A model generated the notes under the pieces. That model did not search any database. It was not told the origin of the DNA and saw only the letters and a list, made by a program, of their open reading frames with translations. Source: an uncultured Panacagrimonas sp. (GTDB taxonomy: Bacteria > Pseudomonadota > Gammaproteobacteria > Nevskiales > Nevskiaceae). From it: a stretch of 7,187 nt of DNA. The translations under genes were made by a program, and so were the position numbers. The DNA lies in assembly GCA_946481265.1 (NCBI GenBank), contig CAMLNE010000222.1, positions 1 to 7,187 on the forward strand, read 5' to 3'. This document shows positions 1-7,187 of the stretch, in pieces. The stretch's first letter is position 1; each line of letters starts with the position of its first letter.

Positions 1-381
1 GCGCGGCTGAACGTGCCCAGCGGCCTGCACACGTTCTACAACCAGCCGTGGTCGCGGTCGCACTTCAGCGAGCCGTTGCTCACCGAGATCTCATCCAACG
101 TCGATGTCATCGAGGCGCGGTTCAATGCGGCCGCTGCCGAGCTGCGTTTTACGCTGAGCGCGCGACAGGATCGCAGCGGCGACAGCGAGGTCACGCTTTC
201 GAACGTCTTCGGCAAGGGGCGCGGCGCATGGAAGCTGTGGCGCAATGGAATGGAGTGCGCCAGCGGCGACGACGAGCGGGTCACCCGCACCCATGATGTC
301 CGGATCGATCGGGATGCCGGCGCCATGAAGCTGGTCGCGCCGCGCGATGCGCAGGCGGCCTACGCGCTCGTCTGGGCCTGA
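1..381 (+). CDS. C-terminal part of an unidentified protein (5' end outside window)
   Basis: Frame 1 is open from the first base to TGA at 379-381, giving 126 residues. The only early start-like codon is GTG at 13, with no ribosome binding site visible, so I read this as the end of a longer gene. The visible part begins with an aromatic, Asn/Pro-rich stretch (FYNQPWSRSHF). It continues with alternating polar and hydrophobic segments suggesting beta strands (VIEARFN, ELRFTLSA, SEVTLSNVF, GAMKLVAP) and ends YALVWA. That pattern would suit a C-terminal beta-sandwich of a large extracytoplasmic or catabolic enzyme. One hypothesis, from memory of family style and not proven here, is the tail of a larger linalool dehydratase/isomerase-domain protein, which would fit the alcohol-oxidation genes downstream. 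A glycoside-hydrolase-like C-terminal domain is an alternative. The coding call is firm; the function is open. The next gene starts 22 bases after the stop, so the two are probably co-transcribed. Confidence 0.75.
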   Translation, partial: ARLNVPSGLHTFYNQPWSRSHFSEPLLTEISSNVDVIEARFNAAAAELRFTLSARQDRSGDSEVTLSNVFGKGRGAWKLWRNGMECASGDDERVTRTHDVRIDRDAGAMKLVAPRDAQAAYALVWA

Positions 382-403
382 TGCTTCGGGCGCAAGCCGA
401 ACG

Positions 404-901
404 ATGAACGGACCGACGTCAGGGTTGTACGTCTCGATCCTTGCGGATCACCGCCTGACGGGACTCTGCGGGATGGCGGCCGGTGGACTGGTCTGCCTGT
501 ACGCGCCTGAGCAGACGCTGTGTACGACGCGACCGGCAGCGGCTGCACTCGGCCCCCTTTTGCTCGCACAGCTGCACGAGCACATGCCGATGTACATCGG
601 CATGGCCCTGGGCAGCCTGGTGAGCCTTGTCGCGGCCTGGAATCAGGGCACGCCGGCGTGGCGCTTGGCCGAAAGCCTTCGGGGAGTGCGCTGTTTCGCG
701 CTGATGTCGATCGGCATGATGCTCGGCGCGCTCGTTGTCGCTGGCGCGCCTGAGCCGTGGCGCGACACGGCGATGCTGCCGCCGATGGCCATCGCGATGC
801 TGATCGGAATGCTGATTGCGCTGTCCGCCGAGCACCTGTGCGAGCACGGTGTTCCTCACCACGTGCTGGCACGTCCACGTAGCGGAGGCCTGAGCCGATG
901 A
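404..901 (+). CDS. Small Met/His-rich multi-span membrane protein, possible copper-handling partner of the SCO protein
   Basis: This 165-residue protein has no family I can name. Hydrophobic segments lie at about residues 18-34, 45-56 (short), 61-79, 97-114 and 122-142, so it probably crosses the membrane three to five times. Methionines are spaced i, i+4 inside the helices: M63/M67, M101/M105 and the ladder M124/M128/M132/M136. Possible metal ligands flank the helices: HEHM at 58-61, EHLCEH at 143-148 and HH at 152-153. MxxxM within a transmembrane helix is known from CTR-type copper transporters, so copper binding or transfer is a reasonable inference, although this is not a recognisable CTR protein. 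ATG 404 is chosen because it follows the upstream stop; an in-frame ATG at 347 would overlap the previous gene by 35 bases. The ribosome binding site at 404 is weak, which is consistent with coupling to upstream translation. The stop overlaps the SCO start as ATGA (898-901). Confidence 0.75.
   Translation: MNGPTSGLYVSILADHRLTGLCGMAAGGLVCLYAPEQTLCTTRPAAAALGPLLLAQLHEHMPMYIGMALGSLVSLVAAWNQGTPAWRLAESLRGVRCFALMSIGMMLGALVVAGAPEPWRDTAMLPPMAIAMLIGMLIALSAEHLCEHGVPHHVLARPRSGGLSR
884..888 (+). promoter_or_regulatory. Shine-Dalgarno (GGAGG) for the SCO gene, inside the upstream gene
   Basis: GGAGG lies 9 bases before ATG 898 and within the last codons of the membrane-protein gene. An in-frame TAG at 880-882 blocks any longer SCO reading frame. 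This fixes the SCO start at 898 and supports translational coupling through the ATGA overlap. Confidence 0.7.
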
Positions 902-1398
902 CATTCGTTACCGCGCAGTTCGATTTGCTGAATCACGACGGCCAGCCTGTCAGCCAGCTGAGCTATCGCGGCCGCTGGCTCCTGGTGTATTTCGGATTCA
1001 CGCATTGCCGCGTGGTCTGTCCCCGTTCGCTGACCCGCCTGTCCAATGTGGTCAGTGCGCTGCCGGCGGATCTGGCGGAGAAGGTGCAGGTCCTGTACAT
1101 CACCGTCGATCCACAGCGCGATAGTCCTGCCGTGATGCGCGAGTACCTGGATACGCGCTATCCGGGCTTCGTCGGTTTGACCGGATCCGAGGATCAGATC
1201 GCCCAGGCCAAGGACGCGTTCAAGGTCTTTTCCCGTCCCAAGCCGGATCCGGACGACCCGGCTGCCTACGACGTGCCGCATACCGCCATCACGTACCTGA
1301 TCGATCCGATGGGTGCATACGTTGTGCACTGGCCCGAAACCCGCAGCGCGGAAGACATCGTGACGGACCTGACATCCCGCATGACGGCATCGACCTGA
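898..1398 (+). CDS. SCO1/SenC/PrrC family protein without membrane anchor
   Basis: This 166-residue protein has the thioredoxin-like fold of SCO proteins, which deliver copper to the CuA site of cytochrome c oxidase or act as thiol-disulfide reductants. Visible hallmarks are a start motif (FDLLNHDGQPVSQLSYRGRW), the strand VYFGFTHC, the copper-binding CxxxC at C37 and C41 (CRVVC), the strand VLYITVDPQRDSP and the distal ligand H128 in VPHTAITYLIDP. All three expected copper ligands are therefore present. SCO proteins normally sit outside the inner membrane on an N-terminal anchor or after a signal peptide. Here the catalytic domain starts at residue 8 or so, and an in-frame TAG at 880-882 rules out a longer N-terminus. 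Either the protein is cytoplasmic, or it depends on another route or on its membrane-protein neighbour. The link to copper or to electron flow from the downstream quinohemoprotein is inference. Confidence 0.92.
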   Translation: MTFVTAQFDLLNHDGQPVSQLSYRGRWLLVYFGFTHCRVVCPRSLTRLSNVVSALPADLAEKVQVLYITVDPQRDSPAVMREYLDTRYPGFVGLTGSEDQIAQAKDAFKVFSRPKPDPDDPAAYDVPHTAITYLIDPMGAYVVHWPETRSAEDIVTDLTSRMTAST

Positions 1399-1456
1399 CA
1401 CGGTCGGCGCCCGGACATCACGTGCGTACACAGCGATCCGCACGGCATTACGCAAT

Positions 1457-1462
1457 GAGGAG
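1457..1462 (+). promoter_or_regulatory. Strong Shine-Dalgarno for the aldehyde dehydrogenase gene
   Basis: GAGGAG lies 6 bases before ATG 1469, inside the purine-rich run 1457-1466. It favours the start at 1469 over the in-frame ATG at 1490. The 70-base spacer that follows the SCO stop shows no convincing promoter or terminator. Confidence 0.7.
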
Positions 1463-1468
1463 AAGGCG

Positions 1469-2878
<1,410 letters not shown>

Positions 2879-2932
2879 ACAGGGCGCTCAGGTGAGCTGG
2901 CGGCGCCTCAAGCCGCACGTCAGTCCAGACAT

Positions 2933-2967
2933 CGGCCGTGGCGGTCTGCAGCTGCAGACCGCGGCCG
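2933..2967. repeat. Perfect 22-bp palindrome with flanking complementary arms; candidate operator or RNA hairpin
   Basis: The half-site GCGGTCTGCAG (2941-2951) is followed directly by its exact reverse complement (2952-2962), with no spacer. CGGCC at 2933-2937 can pair with GGCCG at 2963-2967, leaving GTG (2938-2940) as a bulge. The centre is 48 bases before the start of the CoA ligase gene. There is no T-run after it, so it does not look like an intrinsic terminator. A binding site for a dimeric repressor, or an RNA hairpin that stabilises or separates the ligase message, are the likeliest readings. The rest of the 121-base spacer (2879-2999) holds only the ligase ribosome binding site at 2990-2995. 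Confidence 0.6.
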
Positions 2968-2999
2968 GAACCTGTTCGAAATGATTCAAAGAGGACGGA

Positions 3000-4535
3000 A
3001 TGCATAACTCAGTCGGCGACTTCGTGCGCTCCGCCGCGTTGAAGTTCGGTGAGAAGGTCGCGCTTGTCTTCGAGAACGAAGAGTGGACGTTCCGTCAGCT
3101 GGATGACGCCTCGTCCCGCATGGCGTGGCAGCTTGTGCAGTTGGGCGTAACCCCAGGCCAGGTCGTTTCGCTCTATTCGCCCAATTGTCCCGAATGGATC
3201 GTCGGGTACTACGCGGTGATGAAGCTGGGGGCCGTGGTCAACCCACTCAATCTCATGCTGACACCCGATGAGGCCGCGTTCGCCATGAACGACTGCGGCG
3301 CGGTTGCGGTGATCGGTTCGGCGGAGAGACTGGCCGCACTCACCCCGGTCCTCGACAAGACGGCACTCCGGCACCGCATCAGCTACCGCGGAAATGCCCC
3401 GGAGGGCGCAAAGGATTTTCACGGTCTGCTCCGCGCGAGCGAGGCGACATTGCCATTGCAGGTGATCGACTCATCTGCCGCATCCACGATCGCGTACACG
3501 TCGGGAACGACGGGGCATCCAAAGGGCGCGGTCCTCACCCACAGGGGGATCCTGCTCAACACGGCGATGACCGCGACCATGCACGTTCGCGGCGCATCCG
3601 ACATTGTGGTGAGCGCGCTGCCGTGCTCCCACGTGTACGGCAACATCGTGATGAATGCCGCCGTTGCGTACGGCATGACGCTGATCCTCCACGCCAGCTT
3701 CGACGCTGCCCGGATTCTCGAGAGCATCCAGACCCATCGGGCGACGATCTTCGAAGGCGTCCCCACGATGTACATGTATCTGCTTGACGCGCCGCAGCTC
3801 CCGCTCGCCGACCTTTCGTCGCTGCGCTGCTGCACGGTGGGGGGGCAGACGATGCCGGAAGCGAAGATGCGGCAGGTAACCGAGCGTTTCGGCTGCCCGC
3901 TGATCGAACTGTGGGGCATGACCGAATTGGGCGGGCTCGGCAGCACGCATTCGGCATACGCGCCGCAAGTTCTGGGCAGTATCGGCGTGGCCTTGCCCCA
4001 CCTCGAAGCTCGAGTCACGAATCCGGAACAGCCGGACCGGGTGATCGCCTTCGGCGAGGTCGGCGAACTGCAGATCCGCGGACCGATGGTGATGCGCGAG
4101 TACCTCAATCGTCCGGACGCAACGGCGCAGACGCTGACGACGGATGGATGGCTGCGCACCGGTGATCTGGCGCGCATGCAGAGCGACGGCTACCTCTACG
4201 TTGTCGACCGTCTCAAGGACATGATCATCACGGCCGGCTTCAACATCTATCCCGCCGAGCTGGAACGCGTCATTGCGGAGCACCCGGCGGTGGCGCTGGT
4301 CGCAGTCGGGAGCATCGCGGACGAGCACAAGGGCGAGCTCGCAAAGGCTTATGTCGTCCGTCGACAGGGTTCCACCGTCGATGCCGAGACGCTGGACCGG
4401 CATTGCCGCGAGCGGTTGGCGCCGTACAAGGTCCCGCGTGCCTGGCAGTTCGTCAGCGACGTGCCGAAGACCAGCAGCGGCAAGATCATGCGCCGGATGC
4501 TGCATACCCTTCCCGACGAACCCGAGAGCCCATAA
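3000..4535 (+). CDS. AMP-forming acyl-CoA ligase (fatty-acyl-CoA synthetase-like)
   Basis: This 511-residue member of the ANL adenylating superfamily activates a carboxylic acid with ATP to an acyl-AMP and then transfers the acyl group to coenzyme A. The core motifs are visible in order: the phosphate-binding loop TIAYTSGTTGHPKG (163-176), WGMTE (305-309), GWLRTGDL around T387-D389, the hinge region DRLKDMI (403-409) followed by TAGFNIYPAELE, and the C-terminal PKTSSGK with catalytic K495. The length is normal for stand-alone ligases, and there is no signal peptide or carrier-protein domain. A Shine-Dalgarno AGAGGA (2990-2995) lies 4 bases before ATG 3000. It most likely takes the acid made by the aldehyde dehydrogenase upstream and commits it to beta-oxidation. 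The acyl group cannot be deduced; the family covers fatty, aromatic and isoprenoid acids. Confidence 0.93.
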   Translation: MHNSVGDFVRSAALKFGEKVALVFENEEWTFRQLDDASSRMAWQLVQLGVTPGQVVSLYSPNCPEWIVGYYAVMKLGAVVNPLNLMLTPDEAAFAMNDCGAVAVIGSAERLAALTPVLDKTALRHRISYRGNAPEGAKDFHGLLRASEATLPLQVIDSSAASTIAYTSGTTGHPKGAVLTHRGILLNTAMTATMHVRGASDIVVSALPCSHVYGNIVMNAAVAYGMTLILHASFDAARILESIQTHRATIFEGVPTMYMYLLDAPQLPLADLSSLRCCTVGGQTMPEAKMRQVTERFGCPLIELWGMTELGGLGSTHSAYAPQVLGSIGVALPHLEARVTNPEQPDRVIAFGEVGELQIRGPMVMREYLNRPDATAQTLTTDGWLRTGDLARMQSDGYLYVVDRLKDMIITAGFNIYPAELERVIAEHPAVALVAVGSIADEHKGELAKAYVVRRQGSTVDAETLDRHCRERLAPYKVPRAWQFVSDVPKTSSGKIMRRMLHTLPDEPESP

Positions 4536-4550
4536 AGCCCTGGCGCGTGA

Positions 4551-4571
4551 CGGCACGATCGCGACGTGCCG
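4551..4571 (+). repeat. Short hairpin in the ligase-alcohol dehydrogenase spacer
   Basis: CGGCACG (4551-4557) and its exact complement CGTGCCG (4565-4571) form a 7-bp stem with a 7-base loop, 15 bases after the ligase stop. Only a weak CTTTG follows, so it is a poor intrinsic terminator at best. It may be an mRNA 3'-end or processing hairpin. Nothing else stands out in the 138-base spacer apart from the ribosome binding site before the next gene. Confidence 0.4.
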
Positions 4572-4662
4572 GACGCTTTGATAGTCCGACAGAGCAGTCG
4601 CGCTTCAACGAAGAAATCAGGGACTCGCGCCACGGTGGTGACGAGCCACGAGAACCAGACTC

Positions 4663-4668
4663 AGGGGA
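4663..4668 (+). promoter_or_regulatory. Shine-Dalgarno (AGGGGA) that decides the alcohol dehydrogenase start
   Basis: The site is only 2 bases from ATG 4671 but 5 bases from the adjacent ATG 4674, which makes 4674 the better start. An open frame extends back to 4566 without a ribosome binding site, and its extra residues would spoil the signal peptide. Confidence 0.6.
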
Positions 4669-4673
4669 ACATG

Positions 4674-6821
4674 ATGAACATCATCCGCGCCTTGGGATGC
4701 TGCGTGCTGGCCCTGGCGGCGCCGCTCGCATCTGCGCAAACCGTCGTCGATGACAAGGCGCTCTCCGATGAATCGCAGGGCGCCAATTGGTTGAGCTACG
4801 GTCGTACCTATAGCGAGCAGCGCTTCAGCCCGCTGACGCAGATCGACACGAATAACGTCGGCAAGCTCGCGCTCGAATGGCAGCTTCCATTGCCCAACGA
4901 CACGGCACTGCTGGCCACGCCGCTCGTGGTCGATGGCGTGATGTATTTCACCGGCATCTGGAACGTCACGCGAGCGGTGGATGCGCGCACCGGCAAGCTG
5001 CTGTGGGAATACGATCCAAAGGTCATCGAACACTCCGGCGATCGTCTGAAGATCTACTGGGGTACGAGCCGCGGGCTGGGCTACTGGAAGGGTACCGTCA
5101 TCATTGCCACCACCGACGGGCGCGTGATTGCGCTCGACGCGAAAGATGGCAAGGCGAAGTGGTCTGCGCAGAGCACCGACGTCGACAAGCACTTCTATAT
5201 CTCTGGCTACCCGAAGATCTTTCGCGGCAAGGTCCTGGTCGGCAACGGCGGCACGGAGCATGGTGCGGCGCGCGGCTACGTCACGGCCTATGACATCGAG
5301 ACGGGCAAGCAGGCATGGCGGTTCTACATCGTGCCGGGCAACCCGGCCGATGGCTTCGAGGACGAGGCCCAGGCAATGGCGGCCAAGACCTGGACCGGCG
5401 AGTGGTGGAAGCACGGCGGTGGCGGCAATACCTGGAACGGGTTCACGTACGACGCCGAGTTCAACCAGATCCTGATCGGCACCGGCAATGGCTCACCGTG
5501 GAATCGAAAGGTGCGAAGCCCGGGCGGTGGCGACAACCTGTTCCTGTGCTCGATCGTCGCGCTCGACGCCGACACCGGCAAGTACAAATGGCACTACCAG
5601 ACGACGCCTGGCGAAACCTGGGACTACAACTCGAGCATGGACATCGTGCTCGCCGATCTGAAGATCAAGGGCAAGACGGTCAAGGCTCTGATGCATGCGC
5701 CGAAGAACGGCTTCTTCTATGTGATCGACCGAAGCGACGGCAAGCTGCTGTCGGCGGACAAGATTGCGAAGGTCACGTGGGCCAGCCACGTGGACCTGAA
5801 GACCGGGCGGCCAGTCGAAATGGAAGGTGTGCGCTACGAGAAGGGTCCCTCCGTGGTCTGGCCCAGCGCGTTCGGTGCGCACAACTGGCATGCGATGTCG
5901 TTCAACCCGAAGCTCGGGCTGATGTTCGTGCCCAAGGTCGAAATGCCCGGGAGATATGACGACTCGAAGACTCAGCTGATCGATTGGCAATCTCCGAAGA
6001 AAAGCTTTGACCCGGCGGTCGACGCCGGGTTTGGAAGCGACATTCCGACGGGCTCCGGCATCAGCGCGCTGATCGCGTTCGATCCGCTCAAGGGGAAGAA
6101 AGTCTGGGAAGTCCCCATGGACGGGTTCTGGAACCCCGGCACAATGGCCACGGCAGGCAACCTCGTGTTCCAGGGCCGTGCCAACGGAACGTTCAACGCC
6201 TACGACGCCAAGACCGGCAAGCGCCTGTGGAGCCAGTTCCTAGGCCTCGGCATTTCGGCCCCGCCCGTCACCTATACGGTCGACGGTAAGCAGTTCGTAT
6301 CGATCCTCGTCGGCTGGGGCGGGGCGGCGATCACGATCGCGGGTGGGTCCGCGAACGCGCAGTACGGATGGGCTTACCGCGCCCAGACGCGTCGGCTGTA
6401 CACGTTCTCGCTCGACGGGAAGGCACCGATGCCGGCGTTCGAGCCGAAGGTCTTTCCGAAGCCGATCGTGCAGACCGACTTCACGATCGAGCCGGAGAAG
6501 GTCGCGACGGGCAAGGCGGTGTATCTGTCGCACTGCCTGATGTGCCACGGCGCAGGGGCAGTTTCCGGCGGCGGCACGCCGGACCTTCGCGCCTCGTCGA
6601 TCGTGCTGGTTCCAGAGGCGCTGAAGGCCGTGGTGGTCGGCGGGCTGAAGCGGCCCATGGGCATGCCACAGTTCCCGGACATTTCCGACGACGAACTCGA
6701 GTCTCTCCGCCATTACATCCGTGGCCAGGCTGTTGCGACGCAAGACGCATTGAAGGAAACGGCAAGCGCAAAGTCTGACGTCGCGCCTGCTGGAACGCCT
6801 GTCATGCGCCCTTCGAATTGA
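4674..6821 (+). CDS. PQQ-dependent quinohemoprotein alcohol dehydrogenase (type II-like) with C-terminal cytochrome c domain
   Basis: This 715-residue exported enzyme should oxidise an alcohol to an aldehyde with pyrroloquinoline quinone in the periplasm and pass electrons through its own heme. A signal peptide covers residues 1-21 (hydrophobic VLALAAPLASA, cleavage likely after ASA). Residues of about 25-590 show the eight-bladed propeller pattern, with repeated blade motifs such as ALDAKDGKAKW, ALDADTGKYKW and AYDAKTGKRLW. Active-site candidates are calcium ligand E195 (GGTEHGAARG), N272 (GTGNGSPWN) and catalytic D317 (GETWDYNS). The cytochrome c domain has CLMCH at 621-625 and a likely axial methionine, M664, in RPMGMPQFPDIS. 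The adjacent-cysteine pair usual after blade one is absent: residues 127-134 read IYWGTSRG where the family generally has CCD before the RG. An ATG at 4671 is an equally framed alternative start. No PQQ synthesis gene lies in the window. The substrate is unknown; the neighbours imply one whose acid is activated to CoA. Confidence 0.94.
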   Translation: MNIIRALGCCVLALAAPLASAQTVVDDKALSDESQGANWLSYGRTYSEQRFSPLTQIDTNNVGKLALEWQLPLPNDTALLATPLVVDGVMYFTGIWNVTRAVDARTGKLLWEYDPKVIEHSGDRLKIYWGTSRGLGYWKGTVIIATTDGRVIALDAKDGKAKWSAQSTDVDKHFYISGYPKIFRGKVLVGNGGTEHGAARGYVTAYDIETGKQAWRFYIVPGNPADGFEDEAQAMAAKTWTGEWWKHGGGGNTWNGFTYDAEFNQILIGTGNGSPWNRKVRSPGGGDNLFLCSIVALDADTGKYKWHYQTTPGETWDYNSSMDIVLADLKIKGKTVKALMHAPKNGFFYVIDRSDGKLLSADKIAKVTWASHVDLKTGRPVEMEGVRYEKGPSVVWPSAFGAHNWHAMSFNPKLGLMFVPKVEMPGRYDDSKTQLIDWQSPKKSFDPAVDAGFGSDIPTGSGISALIAFDPLKGKKVWEVPMDGFWNPGTMATAGNLVFQGRANGTFNAYDAKTGKRLWSQFLGLGISAPPVTYTVDGKQFVSILVGWGGAAITIAGGSANAQYGWAYRAQTRRLYTFSLDGKAPMPAFEPKVFPKPIVQTDFTIEPEKVATGKAVYLSHCLMCHGAGAVSGGGTPDLRASSIVLVPEALKAVVVGGLKRPMGMPQFPDISDDELESLRHYIRGQAVATQDALKETASAKSDVAPAGTPVMRPSN

Positions 6822-6903
6822 GACCAGCGTTACTGGGCAGCTGCGCTACGGCTCTTTCGTGGAAGTTCCGGTGTGGCGCGAACGGCCAGCCGCCAAACGC
6901 GCA

Positions 6904-6946
6904 GTGAAGTGGCCCGCCGCACCTCACCCGAAGGCAGGCACTTCAC
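6904..6946. repeat. Inverted repeat between convergent genes, overlapping the minus-strand stop
   Basis: GTGAAGTG (6904-6911) is repeated as its exact complement CACTTCAC (6939-6946), with a 27-base GC-rich loop that can add GCC/GGC pairing. It lies where the plus-strand operon and the minus-strand gene converge and includes the latter's stop codon. That position suggests a shared transcript-end structure, but no T-run is present on either strand. I see nothing else in 6822-6942. Confidence 0.4.
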
Positions 6947-7187
6947 GCCAGGACGTAGGTATCGTACGTCACAGTGCCTTTCAGGAAAGTCACTTCGTCG
7001 ATGTCGACGAACTGGCGCCCGTTCACCCAGGCGTAGGCCGCACTTGAGGTGCTGATCAGCGGGGCCGCTCGAATCTGGGCTTTCTCGGGCAGCGTGCCCT
7101 TCAGCAGGTTGTCGTAGCCGTTCCCGCCTAGGTGTGAATTCTCAGGAGGTTGTTCATCCGGGCCTGTAACCGGAAGCTGATGGGTAT
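6943..7187 (-). CDS. C-terminal part of a DUF3237-like protein (5' end outside window)
   Basis: Reading the minus strand from the right edge, a frame stays open for 80 codons to TGA (6945-6943). The peptide contains GGNGYDNLLKG, then STSSAAYAWVNGRQFVDIDE, and ends GTVTYDTYVLA. The pattern of an aromatic-Ala-Trp-(Val/Leu)-Asn core, a following Phe-Val strand, and a final V-x-Y-(D)-x-Y strand close to the C-terminus resembles the end of DUF3237 proteins. These are small beta-barrel proteins of unknown function, often near catabolic genes. No start codon lies in this part, so the gene begins beyond the window. It converges on the alcohol dehydrogenase gene and so is not in the same operon. Coding is supported by the intact frame and the sensible family-like ending; the family name is from pattern memory and needs a profile search. 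Confidence 0.6.
   Translation of the reverse strand, partial: THQLPVTGPDEQPPENSHLGGNGYDNLLKGTLPEKAQIRAAPLISTSSAAYAWVNGRQFVDIDEVTFLKGTVTYDTYVLA

Noticed and set aside
347..403. N-terminal extension of the Met-rich membrane protein from ATG 347
   Set aside because: It would overlap the preceding gene by 35 bases and adds an Arg/Ser-rich stretch that reads like shadow sequence. ATG 404 sits just after the upstream stop.
2933..2967. Palindrome as an intrinsic transcription terminator
   Set aside because: The stem is strong, but no run of T follows on either strand, and the downstream gene appears to belong to the same pathway.
3471..4556. 361-codon open frame on the minus strand opposite the CoA ligase gene
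   Set aside because: It is antisense to an intact ligase carrying all core motifs. The composition is shadow-like, with no ribosome binding site and no domain pattern.
4566..4670. Longer N-terminus for the alcohol dehydrogenase
   Set aside because: The extra residues lack a ribosome binding site and would bury the signal peptide. AGGGGA at 4663-4668 points to ATG 4674.
4617..5414. 265-codon open frame on the minus strand opposite the start of the alcohol dehydrogenase
   Set aside because: It runs antisense through the signal peptide and first propeller blades of a well-supported gene, and shows no independent coding evidence.
6859..7047. 62-codon plus-strand open frame downstream of the alcohol dehydrogenase
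   Set aside because: It overlaps the minus-strand DUF3237-like frame, which has a family-like end. The peptide is low-complexity, and no ribosome binding site precedes it.

Overview
The window is high-GC bacterial DNA, densely packed with genes. It looks like an accessory catabolic region of a proteobacterium. That placement is inferred from the GC-rich codons, the Shine-Dalgarno usage and the mix of gene families; no rRNA, tRNA or taxonomic marker gene is present. Six genes lie on the plus strand, the first cut by the left edge. One further gene enters from the right edge on the minus strand. I see no insertion sequence, CRISPR array, RNA gene or phage gene.

Layout. (a) 1-381: C-terminal end of an unrecognised protein, possibly a beta-rich domain of a large catabolic enzyme. 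(b) 404-901: small multi-span membrane protein with striking MxxxM ladders and His/Met clusters. It overlaps the next gene by ATGA. (c) 898-1398: SCO1/SenC-type thioredoxin-fold protein with CxxxC and the distal His, but no signal peptide or membrane anchor. (d) 1469-2878: NAD(P)-dependent aldehyde dehydrogenase. (e) 2879-2999: spacer with a perfect 22-bp palindrome. (f) 3000-4535: AMP-forming acyl-CoA ligase. (g) 4536-4673: spacer with a short hairpin. (h) 4674-6821: exported PQQ-dependent quinohemoprotein alcohol dehydrogenase with a C-terminal cytochrome c domain. (i) 6822-6942: convergent spacer, with an inverted repeat at 6904-6946 that runs over the stop of the next gene. (j) 6943-7187, minus strand: C-terminal end of a protein resembling the DUF3237 family.

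Working model (inference): the genes form an alcohol-to-acyl-CoA route. The periplasmic quinohemoprotein oxidises an alcohol and passes electrons through its own heme c. The cytoplasmic aldehyde dehydrogenase makes the acid, and the ligase makes the CoA thioester for beta-oxidation. The SCO protein and the methionine-rich membrane protein look like a copper-handling pair, perhaps serving the terminal oxidase that accepts the electrons. The substrate cannot be read from the sequence. A branched or terpenoid-like alcohol is one possibility, resting only on a tentative reading of the truncated first gene.

The points most worth a second look are the quinohemoprotein lacking the adjacent-cysteine pair usual for its family, the translationally coupled MxxxM membrane protein and anchorless SCO protein, and the 22-bp palindrome in front of the ligase gene.
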